Shown: positions 47,785 to 55,877 of the stretch, piece after piece
How positions within the stretch are numbered: the stretch's first letter is position 1
Layout: each line of letters begins with the position of its first letter
DNA from: CAWDJT01 sp963828705
GTDB taxonomy: Bacteria > Desulfobacterota > Syntrophobacteria > Syntrophobacterales > Syntrophobacteraceae
NCBI GenBank assembly: GCA_963828705.1
Contig: CAWHGA010000050.1
Coordinates: 51,835-115,834 of the forward strand
DNA: 64,000 nt
Direction: 5' to 3'
Made by a program: the position numbers and the translations under genes
The notes under the pieces: model-generated
Told to the model about the DNA's origin: nothing
What the model saw: the letters and a program-made list of their open reading frames with translations, nothing else
Databases searched by the model: none

Positions 47785-48549
47785 CTACTCCTCGGAGGCG
47801 TGCCGATGAAGCACTCGGTGCGGCAGGCCGTGGGCAATGAGATCCACCGGACACTGATAGGTGGCATCCAACATCCCGACCGTGATCTGACCTTCATGAT
47901 GACATACCAGGCGATGGTTGAGGCAGGCGATGCTGCGCACGTGGCGGGAAATCACCCCGATGTCATGGGTTACCAGCACAATAGTGATACGCGAGTTGAG
48001 TCTTTCCAGAATGACGAACAGGTCATCTTCGAAGTGAGGATCGATGCTGGAAGTGGGTTCATCGAGCAGCAGGATTTCGGGTTCGGTGGCTAGAGCTCGG
48101 GCAATAATCACTCGCTGGCGTTCCCCGCCCGAGAGTTGGACCATGGGTCGTTTGGCGAAGGCGGCCATGCCCACTTCCTCCAGACAAGCCCTGGCCGTTT
48201 CCTGATCGGCGCGCGAATAGCGTCGTCCCAGGCGGCGTGGTTCGAGTCTCCCCATAAGCACCACATCCAACACGGCGATGGGAAAATGCACATTCATGTG
48301 TACATTTTGCTGCACATAGCCGATCCGCGTGCGAGCCTTGGCGGCTGACTCGCCCAAGATGCGGATATCACCGCTATCAGGGGTCATCATTCCCAGGATC
48401 AGTTTGAGCAGAGTGGATTTGCCGCCCCCGTTGGGGCCGATAAGCCCCCAGAAATCGCCAGGCTCCACCGTCAGGTTAATGTCCTCAAGGATTGCCTGGT
48501 TGCCGTAGGAAAAATATAGACGCTGAATGTCAATGGCTGGAATGGACAT
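47785..48549 (-). CDS. znuC: Zinc/manganese ABC transporter ATPase ZnuC
   Basis: This intact 254-residue ATPase has Walker A GPNGGGKSTL, Q loop IGYVQQNVHMNVHFPIAV typical of the metal-chelate group, signature LSGGERQRVIIARALA, Walker B ILLLDEPTSSIDP and switch LVTHDIGVI. It is co-transcribed with znuA and znuB. Confidence 0.93.
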   Translation of the reverse strand: MSIPAIDIQRLYFSYGNQAILEDINLTVEPGDFWGLIGPNGGGKSTLLKLILGMMTPDSGDIRILGESAAKARTRIGYVQQNVHMNVHFPIAVLDVVLMGRLEPRRLGRRYSRADQETARACLEEVGMAAFAKRPMVQLSGGERQRVIIARALATEPEILLLDEPTSSIDPHFEDDLFVILERLNSRITIVLVTHDIGVISRHVRSIACLNHRLVCHHEGQITVGMLDATYQCPVDLIAHGLPHRVLHRHASEE

Positions 48550-48604
48550 GATGACCTCGCGGCAGATGCCCGGCTTTGGGTCTGGCGTGCCGACCGCTCT
48601 CCGG

Positions 48605-49531
48605 CTAGGGTTGTGGGGATAAGTGGGCCGTCAGCTGTCGGCCGAGCTCCCAGAGATTGTTTTCCCAATCTGCAGCGAGTGGGTCTGCAATCATCGGTCG
48701 GATACCGGTCTGGCGCGCCATCACATCGGCAAACCGTTGTGAAAATTGAGGCTCCACCAGTATGACGTTGATCCCCGCGGCGCTGGTTCGCTGAATGAGC
48801 TTTACCAAATCGGCGGCAGTGGGTTCCTTGCCTTCGATTTCCATTGGAATTTGCTGCAAGGCATAATCCCTGGCGAAGTAGCCCCAGGACGGATGGACCA
48901 CGAGGAAGCCGCGGTGATGCTGAAGTGAAGCAAAGACCTTGACCAGTCGTTGGTCCAGAGCGTCGATTCGTTGCTGGAAAAGCTTCAAATGAGCCTGATA
49001 GTCGTCGGCATTGGCCGGGTCCAGGGAGCAGAGCGCGCGAGCAATGGTGTCCGCCTGGATGCGGACCAGCCTGGGAGACAACCAGATGTGCGGGTCCAGC
49101 GCATCGGTTGGGTGGTGATGATGGTCGTGGCTTGGGTGGTCGGCCGCTGAACCATGTTCTCCATGGATTGCAGCACGAGTTTCCATGGCCATCTTGGCAA
49201 TCCCCTCATCCTGACGGACCACTCGGAGATCAGGGCGAATGGCAACTAGTCGGGGTAGCCAAATCTGCTCTTCGGGGATCCCCATGGCGAAATACAGCCT
49301 CGCCTGGGAGACTTGGACCAGGGTTTGGGGCTTTGGCTCGTAGGTGTGCGGGTCCCCGCCGGGTGGTACCAATACCGTGACAGAAACGTGATCCGCACCG
49401 ATTTGTTCGACGAAATAACGCTGCGGCTCAATCATCACCATGACTTTGACGGGTCCAGCCGCTGCAACAAAATTGCAGGCACCCAAAAACATCAAGAGCG
49501 CCGCCAAAAGTGTTTGGATAGTGCGGATCAT
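48605..49531 (-). CDS. znuA: Zinc-binding periplasmic protein ZnuA
   Basis: Cluster A-I binding protein, intact at 308 residues. It has a signal peptide (first 24 residues), metal ligands in GGDPHTYEPKP and VVHPSWGYFA, and a His-rich loop (HPSHDHHHHPTDALDPHIW) that in ZnuA proteins marks zinc rather than manganese specificity. It is the first gene of the operon. Confidence 0.94.
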   Translation of the reverse strand: MIRTIQTLLAALLMFLGACNFVAAAGPVKVMVMIEPQRYFVEQIGADHVSVTVLVPPGGDPHTYEPKPQTLVQVSQARLYFAMGIPEEQIWLPRLVAIRPDLRVVRQDEGIAKMAMETRAAIHGEHGSAADHPSHDHHHHPTDALDPHIWLSPRLVRIQADTIARALCSLDPANADDYQAHLKLFQQRIDALDQRLVKVFASLQHHRGFLVVHPSWGYFARDYALQQIPMEIEGKEPTAADLVKLIQRTSAAGINVILVEPQFSQRFADVMARQTGIRPMIADPLAADWENNLWELGRQLTAHLSPQP

Positions 49532-49565
49532 AACGTTGAACCTCCCGGGTCTCTGGCAAAACGAC

Positions 49566-49601
49566 TTCCGTTGGTGGTTCGATAACTCACCACGAATGGA
49601 A
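49566..49601. repeat. Inverted repeat, TTCCGTTC family, copy 2
   Basis: TTCCGTTGGTGG (49566) and CCACGAATGGAA (to 49601) form a stem with few mismatches, sharing TTCGATA and CTCACCACGAA with the copy at 1701. It lies just upstream of znuA. Confidence 0.65.
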
Positions 49602-49701
49602 AATCAGCTGGTTGAAGTCGACAACATCCGTCTCGCCCTGAGGTATCGAAGGGTAAGACGGTCTTTTGTATGAGGCTCCCCAATCAGGTCTAAGCGCACG
49701 A

Positions 49702-49845
49702 CCACAGAATAGAGTGCCCAATAAATGAACCATCACCCCGGCGAAAGCCGGGGACCATGAAGCATTGAAATTCCTGCATTCCGGCTTCCGCCGGAATGAC
49801 GAACCCAAGATTTTGGACACTTAATTGTGTGGCGCTGTACTAAGC
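49702..49845. repeat. Dispersed repeat of about 144 bases, copy A
   Basis: It aligns along its whole length with 58980-59123, starting CCACAGAATA and ending near GTACTAAGC, at roughly three-quarters identity by eye. The core holds two hairpins with the CCGGCGAAAGCCGG and CCGGCTTCCGCCGG motifs. Its last 25 bases supply the stop and last codons of the GGDEF gene. Confidence 0.8.
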
Positions 49846-51272
49846 ACCTGACGAGCCGCACAAAGAGCCTCATCAACCCAAGGGGCATAAGAACACGACG
49901 CCAGTGCCGTCAACACTCGCCTTGGCGCCAGTGAGAAACCAGAGATGACCTTCGGTTTCAGCTCACCGATAGCGCCGCGACGACGGTGACAAATCCTCAT
50001 GATTGGATAATGCAACAAAGTTGCATTATCCACAATAGGCAAGAATCGGGTTGAGGGGTCTACTGTTCGCAGGAGATCCGCCGGAGGCTGGTGATGGCGG
50101 TTCGGTCTGGTGAGCTTGGCGCGGTACAATTCGGTGGAGGCGGCAATAAGAAGGTCGTAGGAGCGGGCCATATGGTCATCCAGACTGGCCCAGCCGATGG
50201 TGGCCTGCAAAAGAATGGCGGTGTTGTGTTGCATAAAGGGGGATTTGCGCAACACCTGCTGGAAGGTTTCAGCCAGAAAGGCCACCGTTTCTTCATCGGC
50301 CCCGGGAAGCAGCACCAGAAATTCCCCGCTGCCATAGCGCCCCACCAGGTCCCCTTCGCGACAGACTCTCTGCAATAAGGTTGCAGCATGCTGCAGAATG
50401 GCCACAGCCGTGTCCTGACCAAAACTTTCGTTAATCCGTTGAAATGAGTCCAAATCCACCAGCAGCAGGGACAGAGGTGTGCCGTGCCGATAGGCTTTGC
50501 GAAATTCGAGTTCGAGCATGCCCTGGAGCTGGAACAGGTTGACCAGGCCAGTCAATGGATCCAGCAGGGTCAGGTCCTTCATTCGCTCATAACTGAGGCA
50601 GTTTTCCATGCACAGGGCGATCTTGATGCCCAACTGTTCCAACAGGTCGGTGCTATCTCCAGGTTGGTAGCGTTCGATGTCCCGACTGCCAAGAAACAGC
50701 GCGCCAAAAGCCATTCCGTGGACGTTCAAAGGCACCCATACGCCGGAGTATGGGCCTTCAGTGATTTCGGATGGGAGGCAGGAGTTTTCGCGAATGGTTT
50801 CCTCCACCATGAGCAATGGCCCGACCAGGTCGCCGATGATCTCATCCAGATCCTCCCAGTGGACTGCCAACAGCCGAGTACCGTCATCGAAATCCTGCCC
50901 TTCTTCCGGGAGGTCCGGGAAAAAGCGTTCGAGCACGTCCGTATGGGTAAGAAAGAGCAAGGCCCAGTCGATCTGGAAGCGCGATTTGATTTCCTTAAGC
51001 AATTCCTCCACCAGGAGGTCAAACTGACGAGTGCAGAACAGGATCCGTTCGATCTCGAGGAAATGACGCCAGATGGTTTCGTTAGCGGCAGCAATAGCGG
51101 TGACTTCTCGGAGTTCCTGCTGCAGTTGCAGGTTCTCTGAACGCATCAGATCCAGCTGCTGCTGCCCATCAGGCTGGCCGTCCGGAGCAGGTCCGGACTG
51201 GCAATCAACGGCAACCTGGGGTTGGTCCTCAAGGGCGACTTCCGAGTGTGTGCAGGTTGGTGTCTGGTCCAT
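49821..51272 (-). CDS. GAF/DUF484-like and degenerate GGDEF domain protein
   Basis: This unbroken 483-codon frame has a coiled-coil-like N-terminus (SENLQLQQELREVTAIA, residues 45-65), a GAF/DUF484-like sensor (residues 75-215) and a diguanylate-cyclase domain (LLDPLTGLVNLFQLQG; LLLVDLDSFQRINESFG; VGRYGSGEFLVLLPG). The active-site GG[DE]EF is GSGEF, so cyclase activity is doubtful. The last about 85 codons have no family match, contain a 27-base palindrome and end in a dispersed repeat, so the natural C-terminus may have been replaced. It starts eight bases after the LOG-like gene. Confidence 0.8.
   Translation of the reverse strand: MDQTPTCTHSEVALEDQPQVAVDCQSGPAPDGQPDGQQQLDLMRSENLQLQQELREVTAIAAANETIWRHFLEIERILFCTRQFDLLVEELLKEIKSRFQIDWALLFLTHTDVLERFFPDLPEEGQDFDDGTRLLAVHWEDLDEIIGDLVGPLLMVEETIRENSCLPSEITEGPYSGVWVPLNVHGMAFGALFLGSRDIERYQPGDSTDLLEQLGIKIALCMENCLSYERMKDLTLLDPLTGLVNLFQLQGMLELEFRKAYRHGTPLSLLLVDLDSFQRINESFGQDTAVAILQHAATLLQRVCREGDLVGRYGSGEFLVLLPGADEETVAFLAETFQQVLRKSPFMQHNTAILLQATIGWASLDDHMARSYDLLIAASTELYRAKLTRPNRHHQPPADLLRTVDPSTRFLPIVDNATLLHYPIMRICHRRRGAIGELKPKVISGFSLAPRRVLTALASCSYAPWVDEALCAARQVLSTAPHN
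50005..50031. repeat. Perfect 27-base palindrome inside the GGDEF frame
   Basis: GGATAATGCAAC (50005-50016), a loop AAA, and GTTGCATTATCC (50020-50031). It lies in the 3' part of the GGDEF gene that lacks family resemblance. Confidence 0.8.
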
Positions 51273-51280
51273 GGGATACC

Positions 51281-51742
51281 CTAGCCGGCAACGAGTTTGT
51301 CAAAGACGATTGCCACGGCTGTCTCAGCTGTGTCTGCCCGTTGTACACCAAAAATCTCAAACTGTGGCTTCAGGGCCACCACGGTCTTGCCAATCTTCAA
51401 AGCCAGTGCAATTTCTGAAAGCGTGCCATACCCGCCGGCCACTGCGATCAGGGCCTGGGCCGTCTCTACGATTATAGCGTTGCGAGCCTGCCCCATGTTG
51501 GTGGCGACGGCAATATCGATGTAGGCATTGGCCTCGGCCACGTCGGGGCCGGGCAGGATTCCAACCGTGAGTCCTCCCTGTTCTTTGGCGCCGCGGGCTG
51601 CCTCTTGCATGACGCCCCCCAGCCCACCACATACCAGCACCGCACCTCGGCGGGCAATTTCGCCTCCGACCTGGCGCGCCAAGTCAGCCACCTCGTCGGA
51701 ACAAGAACCGGCGCCGACAACGCCAATGATCGGCCCACGCAT
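51281..51742 (-). CDS. LOG-like Rossmann protein (TIGR00725 type)
   Basis: This product of about 153 residues has IIGVVGAGSCSDE, VLVCGGLGGVMQEAARGA and AGGYGTLSEIALAL, the nucleotide-binding GG and PGGxGTxxE-like motifs of lysine-decarboxylase-like (LOG) proteins; here the latter is AGGYGTLSE. ATG 51742 fits the family; an upstream in-frame start (51784 or 51814) would overlap pcm. The substrate is unknown; relatives cut nucleoside monophosphates. Confidence 0.78.
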   Translation of the reverse strand: MRGPIIGVVGAGSCSDEVADLARQVGGEIARRGAVLVCGGLGGVMQEAARGAKEQGGLTVGILPGPDVAEANAYIDIAVATNMGQARNAIIVETAQALIAVAGGYGTLSEIALALKIGKTVVALKPQFEIFGVQRADTAETAVAIVFDKLVAG

Positions 51743-51768
51743 CTGGGGTGTCTCTCGATAAGGGTGAG

Positions 51769-52413
51769 CTATTCTTTCCAGGCGCATTTGCCGATGAGGT
51801 CGACAAAACGGCAACCGCCCATGTTGGTCTTGCGAATACCTTCCGGAATCCGTTCCACCAAGACCAGTTCCTGGGACAAGTGGTCGCCCACGGGGACGAT
51901 CAGCCGCGCATTCATGGCCATTTGATCAACCAACGGCTGGGGCACGAAGGGCGCTCCGGCGGAAATGAGAATGGCATCAAAGGGGGCTTCTTCCGGCCAC
52001 CCCAAGGTGCCATCACCCACCTTTAGGGCCACGTTGCGATAACCGAGGTCCTGCAAAACCTGGCGAGCCCGCTGGGACAATCCCAGAAGCCGCTCGATGG
52101 AATAGACCCGGTTGGCCAATTCTGCCAGGATTGCCGTCTGGTAACCGGAACCGGTACCGATCTCAAGGACTTTCTCGGTACCTTGAAGACCCAGGGCCTC
52201 GGTCATCAGTGCCACGATGTAAGGCTGGGATATGGTCTGACGTTCGCTGATGGGTAGGGGATAGTCGTTGTAGCCCTGGTCGCGCAGAGCTTCATCCACA
52301 AATAGGTGCCGGGGGGTTTTGCGCATGGCATCCAGCACCCGAGGGTCATGGATGCCGCGGCTCACCAACTGAGTGTCCACCATGCGGTCTCGAGCTTTTT
52401 GAAAGTTGATCAA
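51769..52413 (-). CDS. pcm: Protein-L-isoaspartate O-methyltransferase
   Basis: This intact enzyme repairs isoaspartyl residues using S-adenosylmethionine. RKTPRHLFVDEAL, PISERQTISQPYIVALM, VLEIGTGSGYQTAILA (SAM site) and APFDAILISAGAP are the family motifs. The start is TTG 52413 (MINFQKARDRMVDTQL); ATG 52383 would cut the first helix. It is first in an apparent pcm-LOG-GGDEF operon. Confidence 0.92.
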   Translation of the reverse strand: MINFQKARDRMVDTQLVSRGIHDPRVLDAMRKTPRHLFVDEALRDQGYNDYPLPISERQTISQPYIVALMTEALGLQGTEKVLEIGTGSGYQTAILAELANRVYSIERLLGLSQRARQVLQDLGYRNVALKVGDGTLGWPEEAPFDAILISAGAPFVPQPLVDQMAMNARLIVPVGDHLSQELVLVERIPEGIRKTNMGGCRFVDLIGKCAWKE

Positions 52414-52749
52414 CGTTTGGTCTCTTTAAACCTTCAATACTAGATTGTCTTCATCCGGAAACCACCGTTTGGCACCAAGTTCTCACGGCTGAACAGGCCC
52501 TTGATCGTCATTCCCGCGCAGGCGGGAATCCAGGAAAGGGCCTTTCCGGGTGGATACCAGATTGGAAAACTGCCGAGGCACCGATCCCTATTGCCCGCTG
52601 TGTCGTGGGCAACGGGAGCATCTCTCTAATGCCGATGTGATCCTACAACTAAAGGTTAGCATTGGAGGTTGTCAATTCATTTCTCAGCGATTGCATCGAA
52701 AACACGGGCACTGACAATGAGTTGCACTGGGGACGGCAGCTTGGATCGG
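52414..52749. other. Intergenic region with a repeat
   Basis: 336 bases between two minus-strand genes. It contains a single ATTCCCGC-family unit (52507-52534) and no gene. Confidence 0.5.
52507..52534. repeat. Single ATTCCCGC-family hairpin unit
   Basis: GTCATTCCCGCGCAGGCGGG and following AATCCAGG form one unit like those at 9681 and 23082, without an inverted partner nearby. Confidence 0.7.
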
Positions 52750-53154
52750 TCACAGGTATTCACTAGGCTTGATGTGTTCCTGACTCCACTGGATCAGGTC
52801 GTCATAGGTGGTTCCTTTGGGGAAGAATTCTGCCACGCCCATGGCCTTGATGCGGGCAATATCCTCTTCGGTCAGGAATCCGCCGGCGGTGATCCGGATA
52901 TGGGAGGCTTCTTCGCGGGCCAACAGGTCCATAATCCGGGCAAAGTGTTCGATGTCAGCCCCTGGCAGAGTGGTTATGCCGATATGATCCACCGATTCCT
53001 GTATGGCCGCAGCCACAATCGCCTGCGGCTCCTGGATGTCCGTGTAGATGACTTCGTAACCGGCTTCACTGAAAGCGCGGGCAAGCTTCATCATGGGACT
53101 CTGGTAGCCTTCACCCAACTTTGCCATCAGGATTCTGACCTTTCTCGCGTTCAT
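52750..53154 (-). CDS. B12-binding-fold protein resembling the mutase small domain, lacking the axial His motif
   Basis: The 134-residue protein looks like the C-terminal domain of methylmalonyl-CoA mutase: RKVRILMAKLGEGYQSPMMKLARAFSEAG, then IQESVDHIGITTLPGADI, then RITAGGFLTEEDIARIKAMGVAEFFPKGT. In cobalamin-binding members the first loop is DGHDRG (DxHxxG); here it is GEGYQSP, so the cobalt-ligating His is missing. It may be a stand-alone regulatory or degenerate domain. No mutase large subunit is in the window. Confidence 0.75.
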   Translation of the reverse strand: MNARKVRILMAKLGEGYQSPMMKLARAFSEAGYEVIYTDIQEPQAIVAAAIQESVDHIGITTLPGADIEHFARIMDLLAREEASHIRITAGGFLTEEDIARIKAMGVAEFFPKGTTYDDLIQWSQEHIKPSEYL

Positions 53155-53544
53155 GGGGGCATCCTCTCGGTAAATGAGTCAATGTTCGATCTGGGAGCTG
53201 CAGCAACCGCATGGGGAGATGCCCTTGACCAACCTGCAAGTCTGGTTGAGCTATTCCCCGGGCCTTCGATTTTGTGTTCCTAACGACGCTGCTGTTAATG
53301 TATAATTTTTTGCTACAAAAAGCGAGATTCTCGAATTCCCTCAGCCTGTTTCTTCTGTTCATGTTGTTCCTGGCGCAGACTGGCAGCCACCGCTCGCTTC
53401 GAAATGAAGCCGTGTTTTCTCAGGGCCACAATGCGTGTGGCTCATCAAAGCCATAGCCGGTTTCCATGATGGCAGCGAGGTGCTTTTGCTGACAGACGCC
53501 ACCGCTTCCACTCCCGCTCGTCGTGGACCATATGGAGGGTTAGG
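53155..53544. other. Intergenic region with a possible promoter
   Basis: 390 bases between divergent genes. A perfect -10-like TATAAT lies at 53301-53306 in an AT-rich stretch; the matching -35 is weak (TTCCTA, 53278). No gene was seen. Confidence 0.4.
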
Positions 53545-55454
53545 ATGGCCTTAGAATACGACCTGCTAGCAAATTTTCAGGTTGCCGAACAGACGGCCAT
53601 GCTCACCAGCATTTTGGACAACTTTCCTACGCCGTTTTTTACGGTCGATTCCAACCTGCTTATCACGCACATGAACCAGCTGCTAGAAAAGCTGACCGGT
53701 TATCGCCGTGAAGAGGTGGTCGGTCGTATGACCTGTGCCAGCGTGCTCTAAACCGACCAGTGCAACACCTGCGACTGCCTTCTGAAACAGGCCATGGAGA
53801 CTCGTCAACCGATTTCGGGAGTGCGCCGCAACATCATGCATCGAAGCGGCAAAACGATTCCGGTTGTGATCAACGCCTCGCTGCATCACCGATGCCAGTG
53901 GGAACGTGATCGGGGGTTTTGAAGCGATTCGGGACATCACGTCGATGGTGGAAGCGGAGCAGAAGATCACACTGCTCACCGAGATGACCCAGGAAGGGAT
54001 CATGATGGTCGACGAGGACCAGCGGATCATCTTTGCCAACACGCGTATGGCGGAGATCTTCGGCGAAACCAAAGACGGATCTGCTGGGCAAGGCGGTGGG
54101 GGAGGTTCTTTCGGCCCAGCATGTGGGCATGATTGAGGATATGACGAGACGAGTCGACCGGGAACACCCCGAGCAATTGCGCTTCTGCAGCACGGTAGCC
54201 GTCAGTCCACCGGTAAAGCCAAGGATGGTCGGGCCTTATGAAACCTGCATGGCGGCGGCCTGATCGGCAATCGGGTCATCACCTGCCTGTACTTCCGCGA
54301 TCTTACTCAGCGCATTGAGATCGAAGAGCAACTCCGCAAGGCCAACAGCTTTCTCGAGAACATCATCCGCAGTTCGGTGGACGGTATCGTGGTGGTGGAT
54401 ACCGAAGGCAATGTGCTGATGTTCAACGAAGGCGCCGAGAACATTCTGGGTTATCGTGCCGAGGATGTCATCGGTCATCCGGACGTGTTTCGCCAGTTCT
54501 ACAGTCCGGAACTGGCGCGGGAGATCATGCGCCGCATGCGCAGCGACCAGAACGGACCGCCGGGAAAATTGAACACGACCCGCGTCACCTTCATTCGCAA
54601 GGACGGCGAGGAAGTGCCGGTCAACTTCTCCGCTGCCATCATCACGGAGGGCGAGCGGGAATTGGGCAGCGTCGGCATCTTCTCCGATATGCGGGAACAG
54701 TTGCGGATTCGTCGCGAACTGGAAGCAGGCCAGGATCCAGCTGATGCAGGCCGAAAAGATCGCGTCCCTGGGCCGATTGGCGGCCGGTGTGGCCCACGAA
54801 ATCAATAACCCGCTGGCGGGCATCCTCATTTACGCCGACATGCTGATCAAGGACCTGAGCGATCATCCCCAGTGGAGTCAGGATCTACAGGAAATCATCG
54901 ATCAGACCCTGCGCTGCAAGCAAATTGTCACGCGTCTCCTGGAATTCAGCCGGCAACCGCTGGGGCAGCGGGTCGCTTTCGATGCCAACGACTTGATGGA
55001 CCGCTGCGTGGAGCTGCTGAGCCACCAGCCGCTGTTTCACGATGTGGAAGTCCTGCGCGACCTGCAGAGTGATCTTCCCGAGATCGTCGGGGACCCGGCC
55101 AGATTCAACAGGTGCTCACCAACATCATCATCAATGCCGCCAATGCCATGAAAGGCAAAGGGCGTCTGACCATCAGCAGCCGTTTCAACCCTGAGGGCGA
55201 GCGAAGTGTTGCTCGAGTTTTGCCGATACCGGTCCAGGGGTACCCGCGGAGATCCTCGACAAGATCTTTGAACCCTTCTTCACCACCAAGCGACCAGGAG
55301 AAGGGACCGGCCTGGGATTGTCGGTGGCCTATGGGATCGTGCAGCAGCATGGCGGGAAGCATCCGGGTCGAGAATTCTCCGGTGGGAGGAGCGGTCTTCA
55401 CCGTGCAATCTGCCGCTGGAATCACCGGAGCAGGTCAGCGAGATTTGGGAGTAG
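53545..55454 (+). CDS. PAS-domain sensor histidine kinase, frameshifted and with an in-frame stop
   Basis: At least three PAS modules (MLTSILDNFPTPFFTVDSN; ITLLTEMTQEGIMMVDEDQRII; DGIVVVDTEGNVLMFNEGAE), then a HisKA domain (ASLGRLAAGVAHEINNPLAG, phospho-His) and HATPase (NIIINAANAMKGKG; FADTGPGVPAEILDKIFEPFF; GTGLGLSVAYGIVQQHGG). The first PAS carries a Cys-rich stretch CNTCDC after an in-frame TAA at 53749-53751. Frame changes lie near 53890, 54085, 54225, 54740, 55105 and 55215. No membrane helices were seen, so it is probably cytoplasmic. The genes after it form a cognate regulator set. Confidence 0.82.
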
Positions 55455-55462
55455 GACACGCC

Positions 55463-55866
55463 ATGAATAGCACATACGGTTTTACTGGTGGATGACGAGA
55501 AGGTCATTCGTGAAGGGTGCCGTCGCGCCTTTACCGCGGAGGGGTTTCGAGTGGTGACCGCGGTCAACGGCCGGAGGCTCTTGAAGCTGCTGAGTCGGCG
55601 AACCGATCGACGTCATTCTCTGTGACCTCAAGATGCCGGTCATGGGCGCCTTGGGCGTTCTGGAACAGGTGATGGAACAGCATCCGGAGGTGCCTTGATC
55701 ATCATCACCGGCCAGGGGACCATCGCCAACGCGGTGGAATGCATGCGGCAAGGGCGCCTACGATTTCGTCACCAAACCCTTTCGCGTCTACGACCTGGTC
55801 GTGGTGGCGAAACGCGCCATCGACGGGCTTCCCCCTCTGCAGCGCTATCAAAAGAATTCCAGCTGA
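55463..55866 (+). CDS. Single-domain response regulator, frameshifted
   Basis: ATG 55463 lies eight bases after the kinase stop. Read through frame changes (near 55475, 55580, 55690 and 55755) it gives VLLVDDEKVIREGCRR (acidic pair), LCDLKMPVMGALGVLEQV (phospho-Asp), IIITGQGTIANAVECM and AYDFVTKPFRVYDLV (Lys). There is no output domain; the product is about 134 residues. It is close in sequence to the receiver of the next gene, suggesting duplication. Confidence 0.75.
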
Positions 55867-55877
55867 ACGAGAGTGTC

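Noticed and set aside
50484..51140. Plus-strand frame of 218 codons
   Set aside because: It is antisense to the GGDEF gene and has no domain.
52669..53283. Plus-strand frame of 204 codons
   Set aside because: It is antisense to the B12-binding-fold gene, which shows family sequence.
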